The notes below the pieces were generated by a model. It was not told the DNA's origin, made no database searches, and saw only the letters and a program-made list of their open reading frames with translations. From the NCBI GenBank assembly GCA_003453515.1, contig DMLD01000112.1:1-8714 (forward strand): a DNA stretch of 8,714 nt. The letters run 5' to 3'. Of this stretch, positions 1 through 5,737 are shown piece after piece. This stretch comes from Lachnospiraceae bacterium. Lineage in GTDB: Bacteria; Bacillota; Clostridia; Lachnospirales; Lachnospiraceae. The stretch's first letter is position 1. Each line of letters opens with the position of its first letter. The translations under genes were made by a program, and so were the position numbers.

Positions 1-1431
1 CTTTCACCCGGTGAGGGTGCATACTACAACGGAGTTGTCGAGGTCGATCTGTCCGAGATCAAACCTATGATCGCCATGCCTTTCCATCCGAGCAACACAT
101 ATACTATCGAGGAGGTCAACGAAAACCCCGAGGATATACTTCGCGAGGTCGAGAAAAAGGCGTTGGTTTCCCTTGATAACAACGATATCGAGTTCAAGCT
201 CACCGACAAGATTCACGATGGCAGGATATATGTTGAGCAGGGAGTTATCGCAGGCTGCGCGGGCGGCGGATTCGAGAACCTCTGCGACGCCGCTGATATC
301 CTGAAGGGAAGCAATATAGGCGCTGATGCCTTTTCGCTGAGTATATATCCGGCAAGCCAGCCGATAATGATGGAGCTTGTTAAAAACGGTGTTATCGCCG
401 AGTTTATGTCAGCAGGAGCGACGGTGCGTACCGCGTTTTGCGGCCCCTGCTTTGGAGCCGGAGATGTGCCTGCCAACAGAGGACTGAGCATCAGACATTC
501 AACGAGGAATTTCCCGAACCGTGAGGGGTCCAAGATAACCAACGGTCAGATCGCTTCCGTAGCGCTCATGGATGCACGATCCATAGCGGCAACAGCGGCG
601 AACAAGGGCTATCTGACACCCGCCACGGATGTGGATGTAAGCTTCACAAAGCCCAAGTACTTTTTTGACAGGAGCATATACGATAACAGAGTGTTCAACG
701 GCGTCGGCAAGGCAAATCCCGAGACACCGATACAGTTCGGCCCCAACATTGTCGACTGGCCGAAGATGTATCCGCTTACGGACAGCATCCTTTTGAAGGT
801 CGTTTCGATGATACATGACCCTGTCACAACAACGGATGAGCTGATACCGTCGGGCGAGACCTCGTCATACAGGTCAAATCCGTTGGGACTTGCCGAGTTC
901 ACGCTTTCAAGAAAGGATCCCAAGTATGTTTCACGGGCTAAGGAGATCCACAGGGCGGAGGATGCGAGAGTATCGGGCGAGGATATTTTTGCAGAGGATG
1001 ATAAGCTTAAAAATATATACGATGTGATCGGTAAGGAGTTTAACGTTGATCCGAAATCTGTCGAGATAGGCTCTGTCATTTACGCTGTTAAGCCGGGTGA
1101 CGGATCTGCGAGAGAGCAGGCTGCGAGCTGCCAGAGGGTCCTCGGAGGATTGGCAAACATAGCGCGCGAGTACGCAACCAAGCGCTATCGTTCAAATCTG
1201 ATCAACTGGGGTATGCTGCCGTTTGTGACAGACGGTGAGCCTGAGTTTGATCTTGGGGACTATATTTTTGTACCCGATATAAAGAAGGCGGTTGCCGGTG
1301 AGACAGATGAGATCAGGGCGTATATTGTCAGGGATTCGCTCATTCCGTTTGAGCTTCATCTCGGTGCGTTGACTGATCATGAGCGCGAGATCATAGAAAA
1401 GGGCTGCCTTATCAATTACAACAGGAAATAG
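1..1431 (+). CDS. Aconitase-superfamily hydratase, 3' part (start lies outside the window)
   Basis: The reading frame is open from the first base, so the gene begins upstream; 476 codons plus the stop are visible. It belongs to the aconitase family of [4Fe-4S] enzymes, which isomerise or hydrate small di- and tricarboxylic acids in the cytoplasm. Three cluster cysteines can be placed: one in AGCAGGGFENL (codon at 256) and two in CGPCFG (codons at 439 and 448). RNFPNR keeps the two arginines of the canonical RNFxxR motif. The C-terminal swivel domain carries GSAREQAA (about 1102-1125), equivalent to GSSREHAA of aconitase, keeping the catalytic Ser and the following Arg. The usual GSCTNS around the first cysteine is replaced by AGCAGG, so this is not a textbook citrate/isocitrate aconitase. 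Clostridial relatives are usually annotated only as 'hydratase', and the substrate is uncertain. The N-terminal residues cannot be judged here. The next gene follows after 31 bases. Confidence 0.88.
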   Translation, partial: LSPGEGAYYNGVVEVDLSEIKPMIAMPFHPSNTYTIEEVNENPEDILREVEKKALVSLDNNDIEFKLTDKIHDGRIYVEQGVIAGCAGGGFENLCDAADILKGSNIGADAFSLSIYPASQPIMMELVKNGVIAEFMSAGATVRTAFCGPCFGAGDVPANRGLSIRHSTRNFPNREGSKITNGQIASVALMDARSIAATAANKGYLTPATDVDVSFTKPKYFFDRSIYDNRVFNGVGKANPETPIQFGPNIVDWPKMYPLTDSILLKVVSMIHDPVTTTDELIPSGETSSYRSNPLGLAEFTLSRKDPKYVSRAKEIHRAEDARVSGEDIFAEDDKLKNIYDVIGKEFNVDPKSVEIGSVIYAVKPGDGSAREQAASCQRVLGGLANIAREYATKRYRSNLINWGMLPFVTDGEPEFDLGDYIFVPDIKKAVAGETDEIRAYIVRDSLIPFELHLGALTDHEREIIEKGCLINYNRK

Positions 1432-1437
1432 TACAAT
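1409..1437 (+). promoter_or_regulatory. Possible sigma-A-type promoter for the RelQ-like gene
   Basis: TTATCA (1409-1414, 4 of 6 matches to the -35 consensus) is followed after exactly 17 bases by TACAAT (1432-1437, 5 of 6 matches to the -10 consensus). It overlaps the last codons of the hydratase gene and would start transcripts near 1444, just before the ribosome binding site of the alarmone synthetase gene. The -35 match is modest, so this is an inference from spacing and position only. The synthetase gene may instead be read from an upstream promoter. Confidence 0.35.
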
Positions 1438-1462
1438 ATAGGATAGCGAGGATTATGTCAAT

Positions 1463-2140
1463 ATGAATGATCAATTCAAGATGGCACATCATGAATATGC
1501 GATAGTGCCGGGCGATGAAAACAATCTTTTTGAAGGCTCCAAGGAAGAGTTCTCCAGAATGATGATGATGTATAACGGTGCCATACGGGAGGTCAAAACA
1601 AAGCTTCAGGTGCTCAACGACGAGCTCTCGATGACGAGAAACCGTAATCCGATCGAATTTATAGAAACAAGGATAAAGACGACCGAGTCGATAGCGAACA
1701 AGCTTATGAAGAAAAATCAGCCGTTCACTGTTCCCTCGGTCAAGAAAAATCTGAACGATGTGGCGGGTGTCAGAGTTATCTGCGCTTTCCTCGACGATAT
1801 CTATCACGTTGCGGATATGCTGTCCGCACAGGACGATGTAGATATCATCAAAACCAAGGACTATATCAAAAGGCCAAAGAAAAACGGCTACAGAAGCCTT
1901 CACCTGATCGTGGAGGTGCCGGTATTTTTCTCAAACGGCAAGGAAAAGGTAAGGGTCGAGATACAGATAAGAACTATCGCCATGGACTTTTGGGCAAGCC
2001 TGGAGCATTCTGTCAAGTATAAGAAAAATGTACGGGATTCCGAGGATATCGTCTATGAGCTGAGGGCGTGCGCGGATGTTATCAACAGGACGGATGTGCA
2101 TATGCAAAGTATACGTGATAAGATTCTGTATATAGAGTGA
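1463..2140 (+). CDS. RelQ-like small alarmone synthetase, (p)ppGpp synthetase
   Basis: This 225-residue protein consists of a single RelA/SpoT synthetase domain without the hydrolase, TGS or ACT domains of long Rel enzymes, as in Bacillus YjbM/RelQ (about 211 aa). Family members transfer pyrophosphate from ATP to GTP, GDP or GMP to make stringent-response alarmones. Visible motifs are the N-terminal helix ending in NPIEFIETRIK (62-72), the core NDVAGVRVICAFLDD (98-112), the G-loop DYIKRPKKNGYRSLH (133-147), and EIQIRTIAMDFWASLEH (167-182..), where Glu167 is the expected catalytic acid. The RelQ-type EIQIRTxAMxFWAxxEH pattern supports RelQ over RelP, but I leave the symbol empty. The start at 1463 is preceded by GAGG at 1448-1451, an 11-base gap and rather weak; an in-frame ATG at 1481 (residue 7) is the alternative. 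The C-terminal helical tail is short but the gene looks intact. Confidence 0.88.
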   Translation: MNDQFKMAHHEYAIVPGDENNLFEGSKEEFSRMMMMYNGAIREVKTKLQVLNDELSMTRNRNPIEFIETRIKTTESIANKLMKKNQPFTVPSVKKNLNDVAGVRVICAFLDDIYHVADMLSAQDDVDIIKTKDYIKRPKKNGYRSLHLIVEVPVFFSNGKEKVRVEIQIRTIAMDFWASLEHSVKYKKNVRDSEDIVYELRACADVINRTDVHMQSIRDKILYIE

Positions 2141-2160
2141 TCTAAGGATTAGTTTCTTTG

Positions 2161-2236
2161 GCCAAGCGCAATCGGAGCTTTTCTCACGATTCGCTCCTTA
2201 CGGAGACTCACTGTGAGAAAACTCCTGCCGCTTGGC
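2161..2236. repeat. 76-base imperfect inverted repeat (long interrupted hairpin)
   Basis: The outer arms GCCAAGCG (2161-2168) and CGCTTGGC (2229-2236) are perfectly complementary over 8 bp. Inside them, 2174-2187 pairs with 2213-2225 over 13 bp with one bulged base (C2178). At the tip, CTCC (2194-2197) pairs with GGAG (2202-2205) around the loop TTAC. As RNA this would form a long rod with two internal loops. No run of T follows it on either strand, so it does not look like an intrinsic terminator. Its 3' arm is also the beginning of the first 64-base repeat unit. It could be an intergenic REP/MITE-like element, an RNA-processing site or a small structured RNA; the sequence alone does not decide. 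Confidence 0.7.
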
Positions 2237-2373
2237 GATAAGTATTCTCATGATTTGATCAATACAGAGGCACTTTACATGAAGAAACCTGCCGCTTGAC
2301 GATAAGTATTCTCATGATTTGATCTATACAGAGGCACTCTGCAAGAAGGAACATGCCGCTTGACGATAAGTAT
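2224..2373. repeat. 64-base tandem repeat, two full copies plus a diverged third
   Basis: Copy 1 is 2224-2287 and copy 2 is 2288-2351, both exactly 64 bases and identical at 58 of 64 positions. Five of the six differences are in the second half of the unit and four of those are in its last 15 bases. Copy 3 begins at 2352 and matches copy 2 at 21 of the first 22 bases (to 2373). It then carries 12 extra bases (GAAAAAAAGTAT) and continues with weaker similarity (TCTTATATTT against TCTCATGATTT) to about 2400. I found no long open frame through the array. The third copy supplies the folD promoter, so the array may have arisen by duplication of an ancestral folD upstream region. With the hairpin it accounts for most of the 286-base gap between the alarmone synthetase gene and folD. 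Confidence 0.85.
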
Positions 2374-2388
2374 GAAAAAAAGTATTCT
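2360..2388 (+). promoter_or_regulatory. Sigma-A-type promoter for folD and probably the folD-rimO-pgsA operon
   Basis: TTGACG (2360-2365, 5 of 6 matches) and TATTCT (2383-2388, 4 of 6 matches) are separated by exactly 17 bases, including a run of seven A. Transcription would start near 2395, giving a leader of roughly 30 bases that contains the AGGAGG ribosome binding site of folD. The -35 hexamer lies in the conserved part of the third 64-base repeat copy. In copy 2 the same two hexamers are only 5 bases apart, too close to work as a pair; the 12 extra bases in copy 3 create the correct spacing. Confidence 0.6.
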
Positions 2389-2426
2389 TATATTTCGGAT
2401 CAAGCACACTGGAATAGGAGGTTGAT

Positions 2427-3254
2427 ATGGGAGAGATCATTGATGGCAAGGCCATCGCGACTATGATTAAGGATGAATGCAAGGAGAAGGTTGCAAGAGA
2501 GGGGCTAAAGCGCACTCTTGCCGTGGTTCTTGTCGGGGACGATCCGGCTTCGGCTGTATATGTGGGCAATAAGAAAAAGGCATGTGAGTACGTCGGAGTG
2601 AAGTCCGTCTCGCATGAGCTGTCTGCAGATGTGAGTGAGGCTGAGCTTTTGGAGCTGATCGACAGACTGAACCGGGATGCTTCCATAGACGGCATACTTG
2701 TTCAGCTGCCCCTTCCGAAGCATATTGATGAGGACAGAATCATAAAGGCTATCGATCCGGACAAGGATGTGGACGGCTTCCATGCAGTCAATGTCGGCAG
2801 GCTTTCACAGGGTCAAAAGGGCTTTGTTTCCTGTACTCCGGCAGGGATCATCGAGCTTTTGAAAAGAAGCAATGTCGAGATCGACGGCAAGAACTGTGTA
2901 ATCATCGGCAGATCCAATATCGTTGGTAAGCCGATGGCAATGCTGATGCTCAGGGAAAACGCGACTGTCACTGTCTGCCATTCACATACCGTTGATCTCA
3001 AAAATGTGTGCAAGGGCGCTGATATACTTATTGTTGCCATCGGAAAGCCAAAGATGATCGATTCGTCTTATGTAAAGGAGGGCGCTGTTGTGATCGATGT
3101 GGGTATCCACCGCATGGAAAACGGTAAGCTCTGCGGAGATGTAGACTACGACTCCGTAAGCCCGGTAGCGTCCAAGATAACGCCTGTTCCCGGCGGGGTC
3201 GGACCGATGACGATAGCTATGCTTATGAAAAACGTGGTTGATAAAAATGAATGA
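2427..3254 (+). CDS. folD: Bifunctional methylenetetrahydrofolate dehydrogenase / methenyltetrahydrofolate cyclohydrolase
   Basis: FolD interconverts 5,10-methylene-, 5,10-methenyl- and 10-formyl-tetrahydrofolate in the cytoplasm, using NAD(P), and feeds one-carbon units to purine, formyl-Met and, in acetogens, acetate pathways. The 275-residue length is close to the usual 280-300. The catalytic segment YVGNKKKACEYVG gives Tyr45 and Lys49. Other family motifs are DGILVQLPLP, DKDVDGFH, the Rossmann segment VIIGRSNIVGKPMAMLML, and the C-terminal PVPGGVGPMTIAML. All expected motifs are present. The start at 2427 is set by AGGAGG at 2416-2421 with 5-base spacing. It is the first gene after the repeat region and has its own promoter-like sequence there. 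Its last 8 bases overlap the start of rimO, so the two are probably co-translated. Confidence 0.96.
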   Translation: MGEIIDGKAIATMIKDECKEKVAREGLKRTLAVVLVGDDPASAVYVGNKKKACEYVGVKSVSHELSADVSEAELLELIDRLNRDASIDGILVQLPLPKHIDEDRIIKAIDPDKDVDGFHAVNVGRLSQGQKGFVSCTPAGIIELLKRSNVEIDGKNCVIIGRSNIVGKPMAMLMLRENATVTVCHSHTVDLKNVCKGADILIVAIGKPKMIDSSYVKEGAVVIDVGIHRMENGKLCGDVDYDSVSPVASKITPVPGGVGPMTIAMLMKNVVDKNE

Positions 3255-4587
3255 GCTTAAGGTATATTTTTCATCACTTGGATGTGATAAAAATCTCGTC
3301 GATTCGGAAAAAATGATGTCCGTGCTTTTGTCTCACGGCATAAGCTTTACGGACGATGAGACTGACGCCGATATCATAGTGATAAATACGTGCGGCTTCA
3401 TACTTGACGCAAAGCAGGAGAGCATAGAGACCATACTTGAGCTGGCAAGGATGAAAACGAGCGGCAGGGCGAAGGCTCTTGTGGTGACCGGATGCCTCGC
3501 GCAGAGATATTCCGAGGAGATAAGAGCCGAGATTCCGGAGGTTGATGCGGTAGTCGGCACATCCGGCTACGATTCGATATGGGAGGCGGTCGAGCAGGCG
3601 CTTGCAGGCGAGCGTCCCGATATTTTTAAGGATACGGACTACATGCCAAAAGGGATGTATTCCCGTGTGAGATCAGGCTTTGGTCCCCACAGATATCTAA
3701 AGATCGCTGAAGGCTGCGATAAGCATTGTACCTATTGTGCCATCCCGATGATGAGGGGGCGATACAGATCAGTTCCGATGGAGGAGCTTGTAAGGGAAGC
3801 CGGGCTTTTAGCTGAGGACGGAGCTACCGAGCTGATAATAGTCGCACAGGAAACGACGCTCTACGGCGTTGACCTATACGGGGAGAAGAAGCTTCCCGAG
3901 CTTTTGCACAAGCTTTGTCAGATCGACGGTATAGAGTGGATAAGGCTTCTTTACTGCTATCCCGAGGAGATAAGTGAGGAGCTTATACAGACCATGCGCG
4001 ATGAGCCAAAGCTCTGTCATTATCTCGATATCCCGATACAGCACGCCAACGATGAGATACTTAGGCGTATGGGGAGAAAAACCGACAAGCAGTCGATCGT
4101 CTCGACCATAGGCATGATAAGACGCATCATCCCCGATGTTGCCATAAGGACCACGCTTATCTCCGGTTTTCCCGGGGAGACTAAGGCAATGCACGAGGAG
4201 CTGATCGATTTTATAAAGGAGCTGAGATTTGACAGACTGGGCGTATTTCCGTACTCCGAGGAGGAGGGTACGCCTGCCGCGGAATTTCCCGATCAGGTCC
4301 CGGTTGATGAGAGAAAGAGAAGAGCCGATGAGCTGATGAGGATATCGGAGCAGATCATTTTTGAAAAAAATAAGGAGATGCCGGGCCGGAGCTTACCTGT
4401 TATAGTCGAGGGCTATCTGCCCGAAGAGAACAGATATGTCGGAAGAAGCTACCGCGATGCCCCGGATATTGACGGGCTCGTATTTTTCACATCTGACAAT
4501 GAAAGGTTGACATCTGAGATAGTTTGGGTTACCATAGATGAGGCTTCAGGGTATGACCTGGTCGGAGAAGAGAGGAGGATATCATGA
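3247..4587 (+). CDS. rimO: Ribosomal protein S12 methylthiotransferase (radical SAM)
   Basis: RimO adds a methylthio group to a conserved aspartate of ribosomal protein S12, using two [4Fe-4S] clusters and S-adenosylmethionine. With the ATG start the protein has 446 residues, typical for the family. The N-terminal MTTase domain has its three cluster cysteines: Cys13 in LGCDKNLVDSE, Cys49 in INTCGF and Cys83 in VTGCLAQRY. The radical SAM motif CDKHCTYC provides Cys157, Cys161 and Cys164, followed by AIPMMRGRYRS. IQHANDEILRRMGR and a C-terminal TRAM-like domain follow. LGCDKNLVDSE marks RimO rather than the tRNA enzyme MiaB, whose equivalent is closer to YGCQMN. An in-frame TTG at 3238 would add three residues (MIK), but ATG 3247 fits the family N-terminus better. 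It overlaps folD by 8 bases and pgsA by 4. There is no strong ribosome binding site, so translation probably depends on coupling to folD. Confidence 0.95.
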   Translation: MNELKVYFSSLGCDKNLVDSEKMMSVLLSHGISFTDDETDADIIVINTCGFILDAKQESIETILELARMKTSGRAKALVVTGCLAQRYSEEIRAEIPEVDAVVGTSGYDSIWEAVEQALAGERPDIFKDTDYMPKGMYSRVRSGFGPHRYLKIAEGCDKHCTYCAIPMMRGRYRSVPMEELVREAGLLAEDGATELIIVAQETTLYGVDLYGEKKLPELLHKLCQIDGIEWIRLLYCYPEEISEELIQTMRDEPKLCHYLDIPIQHANDEILRRMGRKTDKQSIVSTIGMIRRIIPDVAIRTTLISGFPGETKAMHEELIDFIKELRFDRLGVFPYSEEEGTPAAEFPDQVPVDERKRRADELMRISEQIIFEKNKEMPGRSLPVIVEGYLPEENRYVGRSYRDAPDIDGLVFFTSDNERLTSEIVWVTIDEASGYDLVGEERRIS

Positions 4588-5126
4588 ATTTACCCAATTC
4601 ATTAACCATATTGCGTGTCATTTTGATACCTCTTTTTGTTGTTGCCATGCTGGTCGATTTTGAAAACTCGGATTTTGTCGCGGGAGGAATATTTATCGCA
4701 GCGTGCATAACTGATTTTTTTGACGGCTACTTCGCAAGGAAATACAATCAGATAACCACTTTCGGAAAGTTTATGGATCCGCTTGCGGACAAGCTTTTGG
4801 TCTGTGCGGCTCTCATCTGCTTTTTGGCCGCCGATGATCCGGAGATCCCGTCGTGGGTCGTTATCGTTATCATAAGCCGTGAGTTCATCATCAGCGGCTA
4901 CAGGCTCGTTGCTGCAGAAAAGGGCGTGACGATCTCGGCCAGCTGGTGGGGAAAGGTCAAAACCTTTGTGCAGATGCTCATGTCGCTGCTTTTGATCTTT
5001 CACTTCGAGGCTCCGGTGTTCAGGATCATCGATCAGGTATTTATCTACCTTGCACTTGTACTCACAGTCATATCGCTCGCCGACTATATATATCGAAACC
5101 GCGCAGTGATGAGAGATATAGAGTAG
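4584..5126 (+). CDS. pgsA: CDP-diacylglycerol-glycerol-3-phosphate 3-phosphatidyltransferase
   Basis: PgsA makes phosphatidylglycerol phosphate from CDP-diacylglycerol and glycerol 3-phosphate, the committed step to phosphatidylglycerol, in the cytoplasmic membrane. The 180-residue protein contains the complete CDP-alcohol phosphotransferase signature from Asp44 to Asp69, of the form DxxDGxxAR(x8)GxxxDxxxD. It begins DFFDGYFAR and ends GKFMDPLAD. Several hydrophobic segments fit the family fold, for example about 8-25, 30-44, 73-85, 90-108, 125-143 and 150-170. The N-terminus NLPNSLTILRVILIP is typical of PgsA rather than cardiolipin or phosphatidylserine synthase. The ATG overlaps the rimO stop codon as ATGA, and AGGAGG at 4573-4578 lies 5 bases upstream inside rimO. 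rimO next to pgsA is a familiar arrangement in Firmicutes. Confidence 0.94.
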   Translation: MNLPNSLTILRVILIPLFVVAMLVDFENSDFVAGGIFIAACITDFFDGYFARKYNQITTFGKFMDPLADKLLVCAALICFLAADDPEIPSWVVIVIISREFIISGYRLVAAEKGVTISASWWGKVKTFVQMLMSLLLIFHFEAPVFRIIDQVFIYLALVLTVISLADYIYRNRAVMRDIE

Positions 5127-5144
5127 GCGCCAACCTGTGAGATG

Positions 5145-5156
5145 CAGTATATACTG
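5145..5156. promoter_or_regulatory. 12-base perfect palindrome in the pgsA-lipoprotein gap
   Basis: CAGTATATACTG is its own reverse complement and lies 19 bases after the pgsA stop codon, in the only non-overlapping gap of the downstream block (5127-5218). A dyad of this size could be bound by a dimeric regulator, but it might also be chance in AT-rich DNA. It is too short and lacks a following T-run for an intrinsic terminator. A TATGAT hexamer at 5193-5198 resembles a -10 element, but no -35 element sits at the right distance, so I do not call a promoter here. Confidence 0.25.
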
Positions 5157-5218
5157 TCAATAAAGTGACAAACATTGAAGGTACAATACGGATATGATCT
5201 TAAATGTGAGGTGATACC

Positions 5219-5737
5219 GTGTTTGTACGCAGGAAAAGCCGGTTATTGTCCGTAGCACTGGTTTGTATGTGTTTGCTTTGCTCGTGCGGAAGTACAGATG
5301 CTCCCAAGGCAAGTGATATATCTACGCCTGCCGCCCTCGAGGAGACACCGCTTCCGACTCCGCAGATGGAGACCATCACAGTGTTTACGATCGATTCGGC
5401 TTCCATGACGATACTTCCGTCAAAAGTTAAGAAAAATCAGGACGATGACAGCCTGAGCTATATCGCTGAGCTTGTTCTCAACAATCTGGGTGACGATGAT
5501 ATACGTCTCTCAAAAGTTGAGCAGGATGGTGATCGGGCTGTGCTTGAATTTGATTCCGAATCAAAGCCAGTCAAGGACTGCGATGAGGAGATGGAGAACC
5601 TGATCCTTGAGTGCTTTGCCAATTCAATACTTGACAATGTGGAAGGCTGTCATTCGGTTATCTTTCGTACAGACAAGGGCGCTTACGAGAGTGACAATTT
5701 AAAGATGGGGATCGATGAGGCATATGCTTCCAGATAG
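5219..5737 (+). CDS. Small lipoprotein with a probable GerMN-like domain
   Basis: The protein has 172 residues. It starts with positively charged MFVRRKSR, a hydrophobic stretch to about residue 22, and the lipobox-like LLCSC, where Cys23 is the likely lipidated residue. A short Ser/Pro/Thr-rich linker follows (about 24-50). This predicts an outer-surface, membrane-anchored protein. The rest (about 52-172) is acidic and alternates strands and helices. The pattern of a strand with 'TITVFTID', a helix with 'YIAELVLNNL', a strand with 'GDRAVLEF', and a helix with 'ENLILECFANSIL' followed by 'GCHSVIF' resembles GerMN domains of spore germination and envelope lipoproteins. That is fold-level resemblance, not a certain assignment. 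The start is GTG at 5219, supported by GAGGTG (5208-5213) 5 bases upstream. It overlaps the following flavoprotein gene by 23 bases. Nothing nearby is specific to sporulation. Confidence 0.75.
   Translation: MFVRRKSRLLSVALVCMCLLCSCGSTDAPKASDISTPAALEETPLPTPQMETITVFTIDSASMTILPSKVKKNQDDDSLSYIAELVLNNLGDDDIRLSKVEQDGDRAVLEFDSESKPVKDCDEEMENLILECFANSILDNVEGCHSVIFRTDKGAYESDNLKMGIDEAYASR

Noticed and set aside
213..1079. Open frames on the reverse strand within the hydratase gene, and similar ones elsewhere
   Set aside because: They lie opposite strongly recognised genes, have no family motifs or good ribosome binding sites, and are best explained as shadow frames.
2161..2236. Rho-independent terminator after the alarmone synthetase gene
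   Set aside because: The stem is long enough, but no T-run follows on either strand and the outer helix is interrupted by internal loops.
2224..2400. CRISPR array
   Set aside because: The 64-base units are directly adjacent with no unique spacers, only two are full length, and there are no cas genes nearby.
3238..3246. TTG at 3238 as the rimO start
   Set aside because: It adds only three residues, is a poorer start codon and has no better ribosome binding site than ATG 3247, which matches the family N-terminus.
4946..5140. 64-residue forward frame overlapping the pgsA end
   Set aside because: It is out of frame with pgsA, has no recognisable domain, and pgsA has the full phosphatidyltransferase signature and normal length.
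5165..5198. Promoter for the lipoprotein gene (GTGACA with TATGAT)
   Set aside because: The hexamers are 22 bases apart, well outside the usual 16-18, and the alternative TTGAAG (5175-5180) is only 12 bases away.
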